Assembly (NCBI RefSeq): GCF_008933115.1
Contig: NZ_WBVO01000012.1
Coordinates: forward strand, 1 to 64,000
Direction: 5' to 3'
Length of the DNA: 64,000 nucleotides
From: Phaeocystidibacter luteus
GTDB lineage: Bacteria; Bacteroidota; Bacteroidia; Flavobacteriales; Schleiferiaceae
The notes under the pieces were generated by a model. It saw only the letters and a list, made by a program, of their open reading frames with translations, was not told the DNA's origin and made no database searches. Of this stretch, positions 15,595-24,131 are shown in pieces (position 1 is the first letter of the stretch; the number at the start of each line of letters is the position of its first letter). The translations under genes and the position numbers were made by a program.

Positions 15595-18135
15595 ATGAGG
15601 AGACCAACCTTATACCTGACCCTCCTTTTCTTCGCGCTTTCATTCTGCTCATTCGCACAATCCATCACAGGAGTTGTGGTAGATGATGAAACAGGAAACA
15701 GCATCCCCTATGCGGCCATCATAATCAACGATCAGAATAGAGGAACTACGACAGACGCCGATGGAAAATTTGAAATCAAATCGACGGATGATATCTCGTA
15801 TTTCCGTGTGCGTGCGTTTGGCTACACCAGTAAGCGATTTGATTATTCCGGTGAGGCTGAGTTGAGGTTTGAGTTGCGCTCATCCGACAATGTCATCGGC
15901 GAGGTAGAAGTTTTAGCAGGAGAGAATCCGCTACACCGCATCATCAGAAACGTAATTGACAATCGGAATTACAACAATCCAACTTCGTTAGACGCCTTCT
16001 CCTATGAAACCTACTCGAAGTTTGTTTTTACGTTGATGAGCGATTCTCTAGCTCCGGATTTCGACACCATTTATGCACCTCTGGATACAGGAAACCTTCA
16101 GCTGGGGGTCAACAAGGACAGTATTTTGAAGATTGACTCGAGCGGTTATCGAACGCGGAAGTTCATGGAATCTCAGCACTTGTTCCTAATGGAATCGGTG
16201 ACAGAGAGAAAGTATGCGTCCCCAAGGGATAATGAGAAGGTATTGGCGACGCGGATTTCTGGACTTCAAACACCACTTTTCGTGCTGCTCGCTACCGAAA
16301 TGCAGTCCTTCAGTTTCTACGATAACTACATCAAAATACTAGGATCCGAAAGGGTGAACCCCGTAGCTCCTGGAGCCATTGGCAGATATGTGTATTCTCC
16401 ATTGGATACAATTCTAGAAGGTCAAGACACCGTTTTTGTCATCCAGTATTTCCCTGAACCTGGCCACAGTTTCAAAGGAATCGACGGGGAGTTGTATGTG
16501 ACAACCGACAATTGGGCCGTAAGGCGAGTGATTGCACGCCCGACCAATCAAGATTTATTGGGAATCGACCTGGGGGATGACGGAGTATTTGGTGTTGAAA
16601 TCCAACAATTCTACGAGAAGAAATCAAACCGATGGTTCCCTCAGGAGTTGCATATGGACTTTAGGAGATTTGAGTCGGATGAAAACGGAGTGTCTTCCGC
16701 CGTTGCCGTATCAACTTCCGGAGGTAGCGAGTTGGTTGGAATCGGAAGAACGAAGCTTCAGAATATTCAAATCAACCCCGAATTGAGATCTCGGGACATT
16801 CACAGGATTTCGGTTGAAATTGACCCGAATGCGGCGGATAGAGACGAAGAGTTTTGGAATAAGTACCGAGGAGAGAGCTTAACTGAAAAGGAGACTCGAA
16901 CATACGAGGTACTAGACAGTATTGGTGAGGAGTTCAACATCGATCAAAGGTTGAAATGGCTGCTTGCATTGAGTACCGGTAAAATTCGCTGGGGGTATTT
17001 CGATTTCAACATAGACCAAATCATGCGGTACAACGTGTACGAAGGATTCCGATTGGGAGTAGGGCTGCAAACTAGTCCCAAGCTGAGCGAGCACTTTTCT
17101 GTCGGTGGTAAAGTGGCCTATGGCTTTGGAGATGGGGTTTGGAAATACGGTTATTTCGGAGAGATATATTTCGACAGAGTATCGGAGACGAAGCTTTATG
17201 GAGGCTACGACTTCGACATCTTTGAAACGGGCGGCACGCGCTACAACCTCCAACGAAAAACCATTTTCACGAATTCGGATTATCGATTCCTCTTCATTCC
17301 AACCTTTGATGAGGTGAGCGATGTTTACTTTGGAATTTCACACCGAATCTGGCCAAACTGGAGAGCAGATGTGAGTTTCCATCGACAGAATAGATTTACG
17401 TCGGGCGATTATCAATACCGCTACACATCGGAGGATGTAGATATCGCTTTGAATGGCTTCAACGTTGCTTTCGCGCGATTGGAAATGGAGTATGCTCCAA
17501 ATGACAGATACATTTCGGGTCCGTTTGGGCTGCGTGCACTTGAAACGACCTATCCTCGATTCAGAATTGCGTACGAAGAGAGCTTCGACGGTATGTTCGA
17601 CAGAAACTTTCCTTTCCGTAGAATTGACGTGAAGGCTGCACACCAAATCAAGCGAGTGTATACAGGAACTACAACCTTCACGCTCACCGGATCTTACATC
17701 CAAGGCGATGTGCCATATTCTTTCCTAGCAGGTCCGGATGCAAATGCGAGTGGCCCACTTGGCAAATTCGATCTGGCAAATTCACTAGCCACCCTTCGCG
17801 GTTTTGAAACCATGCCGTTCAACACTTTTGCGGCTAATCAATACGTTGCGATCGATGTGCGTCACAGTTTTGAGGATCGCCTGCTCGATCTTTGGGGTTG
17901 GAAGCCGGTAATTGATGTGATGTACCGATCAACCTATGGTGAACTGAATGATGCGGAACGTCACTTGGGTCTGAACCTCCAGGGCTTTGAGAATATTTAC
18001 CACGAAGCGGGACTTGAAATCAACAAGATATTCGGCAGTTTGGGAGTTGGTTTCTACCAAAGATTTGGCCCGTATTACACTGGTGAGTACTCAGATAACT
18101 TTGCATTTAAGTTGAGTCTACGTACCGCGTTCTAA
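15595..18135 (+). CDS. DUF5686 / carboxypeptidase-regulatory-like outer-membrane protein
   Basis: An 846-residue protein with signal peptide (ends SFCSFAQ). A carboxypeptidase regulatory-like domain covers about 23-100 (SITGVVVDDETGNSIPYAAI, RGTTTDADGKFEI). The rest matches the DUF5686 architecture: NVIDNRNYNNPTSLDAFSYETYSKF near 120, EGQDTVFVIQYFPEPG near 280, and a C-terminal barrel-like part (alternating aromatic strands, ending FAFKLSLRTAF). Terminal Phe is typical of outer-membrane beta-barrels. DUF5686 proteins often act at the surface in Bacteroidota; the role is unknown. It is the last gene of the compact 12499-18135 cluster. Confidence 0.82.
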   Translation: MRRPTLYLTLLFFALSFCSFAQSITGVVVDDETGNSIPYAAIIINDQNRGTTTDADGKFEIKSTDDISYFRVRAFGYTSKRFDYSGEAELRFELRSSDNVIGEVEVLAGENPLHRIIRNVIDNRNYNNPTSLDAFSYETYSKFVFTLMSDSLAPDFDTIYAPLDTGNLQLGVNKDSILKIDSSGYRTRKFMESQHLFLMESVTERKYASPRDNEKVLATRISGLQTPLFVLLATEMQSFSFYDNYIKILGSERVNPVAPGAIGRYVYSPLDTILEGQDTVFVIQYFPEPGHSFKGIDGELYVTTDNWAVRRVIARPTNQDLLGIDLGDDGVFGVEIQQFYEKKSNRWFPQELHMDFRRFESDENGVSSAVAVSTSGGSELVGIGRTKLQNIQINPELRSRDIHRISVEIDPNAADRDEEFWNKYRGESLTEKETRTYEVLDSIGEEFNIDQRLKWLLALSTGKIRWGYFDFNIDQIMRYNVYEGFRLGVGLQTSPKLSEHFSVGGKVAYGFGDGVWKYGYFGEIYFDRVSETKLYGGYDFDIFETGGTRYNLQRKTIFTNSDYRFLFIPTFDEVSDVYFGISHRIWPNWRADVSFHRQNRFTSGDYQYRYTSEDVDIALNGFNVAFARLEMEYAPNDRYISGPFGLRALETTYPRFRIAYEESFDGMFDRNFPFRRIDVKAAHQIKRVYTGTTTFTLTGSYIQGDVPYSFLAGPDANASGPLGKFDLANSLATLRGFETMPFNTFAANQYVAIDVRHSFEDRLLDLWGWKPVIDVMYRSTYGELNDAERHLGLNLQGFENIYHEAGLEINKIFGSLGVGFYQRFGPYYTGEYSDNFAFKLSLRTAF

Positions 18136-18153
18136 CAGGTATTTGAATTTAGC

Positions 18154-18161
18154 TACCTTTG
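18154..18161 (+). promoter_or_regulatory. Promoter core before the MMPL gene
   Basis: TACCTTTG (TAnnTTTG core) lies 22 bases upstream of the ATG at 18184 and probably drives the exporter-rmlA-polyprenyl synthase run. Confidence 0.55.
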
Positions 18162-18183
18162 CTTCCGACAGCCCCAATCGGCC

Positions 18184-20568
18184 ATGTGGACAACTATAGC
18201 TCGACTTATACTTCGCCGCAAACTTGAACTGTTAAGCCTGGTCGTTTTGGCTACGGCGTTCATGGGCTACATGGCTCTGGATGTAAAAATTTCCTATAAA
18301 TTTTCGAGGATTCTGCCCGTAACCGACCCTATTAGCGTCGCTTATGATGATTTCCGTACGGAATTTGGAGAGGCGGGAAATGCCATTGTTCTGGGAGCCA
18401 GTTCAAAGAATTTTTGGACTCCGGAAGGCCTCGCCGCTTGGCAGCAATTGGCCGATTCGCTGATCAAAATTAATGGGGTTGAAAACATACTGGGAGTAAC
18501 TTCGGCGTATAACCTCACAGTAGATGAAGGGAAGGGCGAGTTTGTGCCGGTTTCCCTCATGAAAGTTCTTCCATCCACCCAAGAAAAGGTTGATTCCATT
18601 CGCGCCATTTTCGCCGGCTTGCCTTTTTACCGAGGGGTGCTGTATGATGATAAGGAAGAAGTGGAGCTCATGGTCGCTCGTATTCGCGAAGACCAGCTTT
18701 ACAACGCGAATATTATACGAATTGTAGAAGAAGTTAAGCAGGTAACTGCGGCTTACGAAGAAATGACTGGAACGCAGATTCGTGTTTCAGGATTGCCGTA
18801 CATCCGCATGGCCAACACCAAAAAGGTGGAACGCGAAGTGTACTTGTTCATCTTCCTAACGATTGCGGTAACAGCCATCATTCTACTTTTCTTTTTGAAG
18901 AGTATTAGGGCCACAGGAATATCACTGATAGTGGTTGTTTTGGGAGTGATTTGGTCGTTCGGCCTGATCTCCTCCTTCGGATACGAGATATCTCTACTAA
19001 GCTCGCTTATTCCGCCTTTGGTGATAGTGATTGGCGTTCCGAATGCCATCTTTCTCATCAATAAATACCACGCTGAATATCGCCTGCACGGAAATAAAAT
19101 TCTCGCTCTGCAGCGGGTTATTCGCAAAATCGGAAATGTTACCCTCCTTACGAATACTACTACCGCTTTGGGCTTTGCGGCCTTTATCTTAACTGACAGT
19201 ATTACACTGGTTCAGTTTGGGGTAGTTGCCTCGGTGAACATCCTTGTGGTGTTCTGCTTGAGCCTGATCATCATCCCGATTGTTTACACCTACTTGACTC
19301 CTCCAAAAGAGCGTCACTACAAGCATTTGGATCAGCGTTGGGTATTGGGTATGGTGAAGTTTCTCCAGAATTCAGTCGTACACCGTCGTAAGTACATTTA
19401 TGCGCTGACCGTCGTAATTGTAGGCTCGGGTATTTGGGGGATGGTTCAGATTCACACAACGGGAAGTTTGACCGAAGACTTTGGGGAGAACGATCCGTTA
19501 TATCTCGACTTGAAGTTCCTCGAAAGTAAGTTTCATGGGGTAGTTCCGATGGAAATCATCATCGACACCAAGGAGGATAATGGAGTGGAAAGAGCCTCGT
19601 TCTTGAGAGACTTAAGTGACTTGCAGGCATCGCTTGACAGTCTGCCACAAACCTCTCGCTCCCTGTCCATTGCCGACTTTGTGAAGTTTAGCCGCCAGGC
19701 ATTCATGGGCGGAAATGCCAGCATGTACTCCTTACCTACAAGTCAGGAAAGGAGTTGGATTGTGCAATATTTGCCGGATGACCAGACGGACAATGAACTT
19801 CTGAGAAGTTTGGTTGACTCTACAGGTTCGAAAGCGCGAATTACGCTTCAGGTTCCCGACTTACCGACCCCAGAAATGGAACTTTTGCTGGCAGAGGTTG
19901 AGGAGCGATTGGATTGGTACTTCCCATCGGATTACTACGAAACTACGGTGACGGGCGCCAGCGTAGTCTTCTTAGCTGGCACAGAATACCTCATCAAGAA
20001 CTTGATTCTAAGTTTGCTTTTAGCCATTGCGGTTATATCCATCATTATGGCCATCCTGTTTGGCTCGGCGAGAATGGTGATTATATCCATCGTACCCAAC
20101 TTGATTCCATTATTGATGACGGCTGGTTTGATGGGCTTCTTGGGAATTCCGCTTAAGCCGAGTACAATTCTCGTCTTCTCTATTGCCTTCGGTATTTCGG
20201 TTGATGACACATTGCACTTCCTCGCGAAGTATCGTCAGGAACTGAAAACCAACGGCTGGAAGATTGGCAAGGCGGTATTATCCGCTATACATGAAACGGG
20301 AATCAGCATGTTCTACACGAGCATGGTTCTCTTCTTTGGATTTAGCATGTTCATTGCCTCAGATTTTGGAGGCACCGTATCATTGGGTATTTTGGTTTCC
20401 CTTACCTTGTTCTTTGCAATGTTTGCGAACTTGCTCATACTTCCTGCGTTCTTAATGAGCGTTGAAAAATGGGTGAACGCCAAATCATTCAACGAGAACA
20501 TCATCGAGGTTTACGAAGGCTTTGATGACGAGGATGAAGAAGAGGAGACTGAAAAAACCGAATCATGA
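18184..20568 (+). CDS. RND/MMPL family membrane exporter
   Basis: A 794-residue membrane protein with duplicated RND architecture. One helix near 13-33, a periplasmic loop, then a five-helix block (about 215-345) containing the sterol-sensing-like core ([22 protein letters not shown]). A second large loop is followed by a second block (about 610-765) with [17 protein letters not shown], which holds the paired acidic residues of the proton relay. The C-terminus is acidic ([12 protein letters not shown]). Such proteins export lipids or hopanoids; the substrate here is unknown, but the downstream polyprenyl synthase makes an isoprenoid lipid worth considering. The stop overlaps the rmlA start (ATGA). 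Confidence 0.85.
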   Translation: MWTTIARLILRRKLELLSLVVLATAFMGYMALDVKISYKFSRILPVTDPISVAYDDFRTEFGEAGNAIVLGASSKNFWTPEGLAAWQQLADSLIKINGVENILGVTSAYNLTVDEGKGEFVPVSLMKVLPSTQEKVDSIRAIFAGLPFYRGVLYDDKEEVELMVARIREDQLYNANIIRIVEEVKQVTAAYEEMTGTQIRVSGLPYIRMANTKKVEREVYLFIFLTIAVTAIILLFFLKSIRATGISLIVVVLGVIWSFGLISSFGYEISLLSSLIPPLVIVIGVPNAIFLINKYHAEYRLHGNKILALQRVIRKIGNVTLLTNTTTALGFAAFILTDSITLVQFGVVASVNILVVFCLSLIIIPIVYTYLTPPKERHYKHLDQRWVLGMVKFLQNSVVHRRKYIYALTVVIVGSGIWGMVQIHTTGSLTEDFGENDPLYLDLKFLESKFHGVVPMEIIIDTKEDNGVERASFLRDLSDLQASLDSLPQTSRSLSIADFVKFSRQAFMGGNASMYSLPTSQERSWIVQYLPDDQTDNELLRSLVDSTGSKARITLQVPDLPTPEMELLLAEVEERLDWYFPSDYYETTVTGASVVFLAGTEYLIKNLILSLLLAIAVISIIMAILFGSARMVIISIVPNLIPLLMTAGLMGFLGIPLKPSTILVFSIAFGISVDDTLHFLAKYRQELKTNGWKIGKAVLSAIHETGISMFYTSMVLFFGFSMFIASDFGGTVSLGILVSLTLFFAMFANLLILPAFLMSVEKWVNAKSFNENIIEVYEGFDDEDEEEETEKTES

Positions 20569-21425
20569 AAGGAATTATCCTAGCCGGAGGCTCTGGCACA
20601 AGATTGCATCCACTGACGCTCGCGGTGAGTAAGCAGTTGATGCCCGTGTACGACAAACCGATGATTTATTATCCGCTTAGCACGCTTATGCAAGCGGGAA
20701 TTAAAGACATCCTCATCATTACCACTCCGCATGACATGCCGCTCTTCCAGAAATTGTTGGGAGATGGAAGCAGGATCGGCTGTAATTTCCAATATACCGT
20801 CCAGCACGAACCAAATGGTCTCGCACAAGCCTTTGTTTTGGGCGAGGAGTTCATTGGTGATGATGATGTAGCCCTCATTCTCGGTGACAACATCTTTTAT
20901 GGAACCCAAATGGGCAATTTGCTTCGCAGCAGTGCCAATCCGGATGGCGGGGTAGTTTTCGCATATCGTGTAAGCGATCCGGAGCGTTACGGCGTAGTAG
21001 AGTTCGATTCAGATTACAACGCCATTTCCATCGAAGAGAAACCTCAGAACCCAAAGTCGGACTTCGCGGTTCCGGGCCTATATTTCTACAATAAAGATGT
21101 AGTTGATATTGCGAAGAACTTGAAGCCCTCTGCTAGAGGTGAGTACGAGATTACGGATGTCAACAAAGAATATCTAAAGCGTGGCAACTTGAAAGTTGGC
21201 ATTCTAGATAGAGGAACTGCTTGGCTAGATACGGGTACGTTCCACTCGCTTAATCAGGCAGCTCAGTTCGTTCAGGTAATCGAACATCGACAAGGATTAA
21301 AGATTGGGTGTATTGAAGAGGTGGCGTATGAAATGGGCTTCATCAATGCACAACAACTCGAAGAAATTGCCACCCCTCTTTTGAAAAGTGGATATGGTGA
21401 GTATTTGCTAAAACTTCTCCGATAG
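20565..21425 (+). CDS. rmlA: Glucose-1-phosphate thymidylyltransferase
   Basis: A 286-residue nucleotidyltransferase that makes dTDP-glucose from glucose-1-phosphate and dTTP, first step of dTDP-rhamnose synthesis. Visible signatures: the N-terminal [54 protein letters not shown] and [12 protein letters not shown]. Length is normal for RmlA. The other rml genes are not next to it; it lies instead between an RND exporter (4-base overlap) and a polyprenyl synthase (directly abutting). Confidence 0.93.
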   Translation: MKGIILAGGSGTRLHPLTLAVSKQLMPVYDKPMIYYPLSTLMQAGIKDILIITTPHDMPLFQKLLGDGSRIGCNFQYTVQHEPNGLAQAFVLGEEFIGDDDVALILGDNIFYGTQMGNLLRSSANPDGGVVFAYRVSDPERYGVVEFDSDYNAISIEEKPQNPKSDFAVPGLYFYNKDVVDIAKNLKPSARGEYEITDVNKEYLKRGNLKVGILDRGTAWLDTGTFHSLNQAAQFVQVIEHRQGLKIGCIEEVAYEMGFINAQQLEEIATPLLKSGYGEYLLKLLR

Positions 21426-22397
21426 ATGAGAGACCTCAAATCACTTCAAGAGCTTTTTATTGAGGCTATTGAAGGAAGAAACTTTGGAGAGAATCCAGCC
21501 AATTTATACGAACCGTTTCATTACATCTTGTCGCTCGGCGGTAAGCGATTGCGTCCTGTATTGACGCTCTTGGCGTGTGAGGCATTTGGAGCGAAGGCTG
21601 AGAAGGCGCTTGAGCCGGCCATTGGCATTGAATTGTTTCACAACTTTTCACTTATTCACGACGACATCATGGATGATGCCCCTCTGCGTAGAGGTAGGCA
21701 AACCGTACACGAAAGATGGGATTCAAACATTGGAATTCTTTCCGGAGACGCCATGCTCGTCAAGGCCTACCAATCCATTGGTCAGGTTGAGGACAATATC
21801 CTCCGTGAGGTAAACGACGTCTTCTCAAAAGCAGCCCTGGAGATCTGTGAAGGTCAGCAATGGGATATGGATTTTGAGACGCGAATGGATGTGACCGAAG
21901 ATGAGTACATCCGAATGATTCAGTATAAGACTTCCGTGCTTCTTGGAGCCGCCTTACAAATTGGGGCACGCGTGGGGGGAGCTGATGATGTTGGAGCCGT
22001 TCAAGCGTATAACTTCGGTTTGAACTTGGGGACTGCGTTTCAGATTAAAGATGACTTGCTAGATGCTTTTGGCGACCCGCTGAAGTTTGGCAAGCAAGTA
22101 GGCGGTGATATTCGGTCGAACAAGAAGACCATCCTTCTCATTCATGCTTTGCAACACGCTAAAGGTGAAGAGAGAGATGAACTGCAAATGTGGCTTGATG
22201 AGGAGACTCGTATCGACCAAAAGGTGGAAGCCGTTAAGAAGCTCTTCAACGAAATAGGTTCAGTGCGTTACGCAGAACAGCGCATGGAAGCATACTATCG
22301 AATGGCGCTAAATGCGCTTGAAGAATGCGAGGCCCATGGTGCGAATATCTCGGAGATGAAAGCCTTTGCGGAGTATTTGTACACGCGAGACCATTGA
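21426..22397 (+). CDS. Polyprenyl (geranylgeranyl/farnesyl-type) diphosphate synthase
   Basis: A 323-residue trans-isoprenyl diphosphate synthase. First Asp-rich motif DDIMDD at about 79-84 followed by RRG; second motif KDDLLDAFGD at about 208-217. GGKRLRPVL near 38-46 binds isopentenyl diphosphate. It condenses IPP with allylic diphosphates; the chain length cannot be set from the sequence alone, though it could supply the quinone side chain or a lipid. The ATG begins at the base after the rmlA stop. Confidence 0.9.
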   Translation: MRDLKSLQELFIEAIEGRNFGENPANLYEPFHYILSLGGKRLRPVLTLLACEAFGAKAEKALEPAIGIELFHNFSLIHDDIMDDAPLRRGRQTVHERWDSNIGILSGDAMLVKAYQSIGQVEDNILREVNDVFSKAALEICEGQQWDMDFETRMDVTEDEYIRMIQYKTSVLLGAALQIGARVGGADDVGAVQAYNFGLNLGTAFQIKDDLLDAFGDPLKFGKQVGGDIRSNKKTILLIHALQHAKGEERDELQMWLDEETRIDQKVEAVKKLFNEIGSVRYAEQRMEAYYRMALNALEECEAHGANISEMKAFAEYLYTRDH

Positions 22398-22432
22398 TCG
22401 ATAATTATCTGAACAAACCTTAACTTTCCATA

Positions 22433-23041
22433 ATGCGGAAAGTATGTTTCATTCTTTTGTTGATGAGTTTTGGCGCGACAGCCCTAGCTCAAAGCGACAC
22501 GACCTTACCGGGTAGGAAGAACTACGTGACGTTCCGTATCCATCCAGCTCGTCTTCTTTATGGCTTCAATTCTGGTTTTGACTTCCGGATTGGGAAGAAC
22601 GCCATGTTTGGTGTCTTGTATCAGTATCACGGTCGAGATTTCATCTCGCCAATTCGCACACTAGAAATCGACCTGCGTCCGTCGCAAGGTCATTTTTTGG
22701 CCGCTCAATTATATCTAGAAACACGAACCGTGATGTGGCATGGACCTAGAATTGCGGTGAAGGACATCACCTTTCCAACGAGTACCTACGGCGATGCGGA
22801 TGACGCGGAAGGGACATATGAGCTGGCTAGAGATCAGCAGAACTGGTATGCTACTTATTCCTTTGGATTGAAGCGTATTGATCCGGGGTTCTACGTTTCG
22901 GCCAATGTCACAGCCGGACTTGTTTGGTTCAGGGCGAAGGATGTTTACAGGCTAGAGGGTGAGCAGAACTACAATGTCGTTGAAGCCAACCAAATTTACC
23001 CGCACATCCTGCTAGAGCTTGCTATTGGCTTCTCCATATGA
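22433..23041 (+). CDS. Exported protein, probable small outer-membrane barrel, function unknown
   Basis: A 202-residue protein with signal peptide (MRKVCFILLLMSFGATALAQ). The mature part shows alternating aromatic/polar strands (YVTFRIHPARLLYGFNSGFDF, NWYATYSFGLKRIDPGFYV, HILLELAIGFSI), as expected of an eight-strand-like barrel. No family is recognised with confidence. It overlaps the next gene by four bases (ATGA). Confidence 0.65.
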   Translation: MRKVCFILLLMSFGATALAQSDTTLPGRKNYVTFRIHPARLLYGFNSGFDFRIGKNAMFGVLYQYHGRDFISPIRTLEIDLRPSQGHFLAAQLYLETRTVMWHGPRIAVKDITFPTSTYGDADDAEGTYELARDQQNWYATYSFGLKRIDPGFYVSANVTAGLVWFRAKDVYRLEGEQNYNVVEANQIYPHILLELAIGFSI

Positions 23042-23394
23042 GCGGCCTGATACATAGAAATCGACGAGAACTCCTTACGCGTCGCGAGGACGTGTTTCAT
23101 GCATGGCTAGATCAGATTTCAAAGGATTTAGGCGAGCAGATCTTCGCGGATACAATTCCTAAAACTTGGGAGGAAGTCGTTCACGAGATTCAGAAATACC
23201 TTGCCAACACGTACCAAATTACGGCAGGTGAAATCCCCGAATTGCTTTACAGGATTGACCTTAGCGAAGCGAAGTTGCGGGAAGATATGGAACAGGGAGG
23301 TTGGTCTGATTGGTACGAACTCTTAGCCCACCGCATAGCCGAACGGGAGGCGCAAAAAGTCATCTTCAGATTTCAATACTCGGGAAAGCTTTAG
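23038..23394 (+). CDS. Small cytoplasmic protein of unknown function
   Basis: A 118-residue, charged, mostly helical protein (LLTRREDVFHAWLDQISKD, WEEVVHEIQKYLANTYQI, EIPELLYRIDLSEAKLRED, ELLAHRIAEREAQKVIFRF). It lacks a signal peptide. The start overlaps the stop of the upstream exported-protein gene (ATGA) and its stop overlaps the convergent 23391-24026 gene by four bases. No family was recognised. Confidence 0.65.
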   Translation: MSGLIHRNRRELLTRREDVFHAWLDQISKDLGEQIFADTIPKTWEEVVHEIQKYLANTYQITAGEIPELLYRIDLSEAKLREDMEQGGWSDWYELLAHRIAEREAQKVIFRFQYSGKL

Positions 23395-24026
23395 AACATA
23401 AAGCTGATCCGGAACGTCCATGGTGAGAATGGATTCAGGCTTCTGTTTGGATCGTGAAGTACATCGTAAAGTGCCATCAGATACACGCCGCCTCCGGAGC
23501 CAATACGCTGAACGTACGCCGCGCCTAAACGGAGGGCAGGTACCCATTCGCGCTGGTATTCAAACTCTTGTGGGTTCCAAAGCTCAAGGTTCATCGCTTC
23601 GAATTCGCCGTGGAGGGCAAGCGGCAAGCCGATGGGAAGGTTGTACGTGCTGTAAACGTTACCGCCGTACAGTGAGAAACTCACTTCTGGAGAGCCGGGG
23701 TAGGAGATGTTTTCGGCGTATCGAACGTAGATGTAATTCACGCCAACACCGGCGATAAGGTCATTGGTGACGAGATATCCCACGCGAGGAGCGAGCTCCA
23801 CATAGGTCACCGAACCGAAGCTGAGCTGTAGGCTTCCTCCATAAAGAAGCCGTTGTCCGAAACTTCTTCGACTTACATCTGTTGGGACATTGTTAGTAGT
23901 AGACTCTGCGGAAGTGGAAGCGGAGTCTGAAGAACTCGCGCTGCGTCGGCTCATTGGCTCATAGTACTGGGCGAATGAAAGGCTCGACAAGAGCACGAAA
24001 ACGGTGGTAAAAATTCTCGACTTCAT
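23391..24026 (-). CDS. Exported protein, probable outer-membrane beta-barrel
   Basis: A 211-residue protein with signal peptide (MKSRIFTTVFVLLSSLSFAQ). After a Ser-rich linker (RRSASSSDSASTSAEST) come amphipathic strands (SLQLSFGSVTYVELAPRVGY, LIAGVGVNYIYVRYAE, WTFRISFMF), with a C-terminal Phe typical of barrel proteins. Function unknown. It is divergent from sucA. Confidence 0.68.
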   Translation of the reverse strand: MKSRIFTTVFVLLSSLSFAQYYEPMSRRSASSSDSASTSAESTTNNVPTDVSRRSFGQRLLYGGSLQLSFGSVTYVELAPRVGYLVTNDLIAGVGVNYIYVRYAENISYPGSPEVSFSLYGGNVYSTYNLPIGLPLALHGEFEAMNLELWNPQEFEYQREWVPALRLGAAYVQRIGSGGGVYLMALYDVLHDPNRSLNPFSPWTFRISFMF

Positions 24027-24097
24027 ATTCGGTGAATATCAACGAAATTAAGGCTTTAAATGTGGAAACGAGAAACTGCCGTGCAAATTATTATTTG

Positions 24098-24105
24098 TAA
24101 TTTTG
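24098..24105 (+). promoter_or_regulatory. Promoter core of sucA
   Basis: TAATTTTG fits TAnnTTTG and lies 26 bases before the sucA ATG in the divergent spacer. Confidence 0.5.
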
Positions 24106-24131
24106 GCGGAAATTTTTTGTAGAGAAATCCC

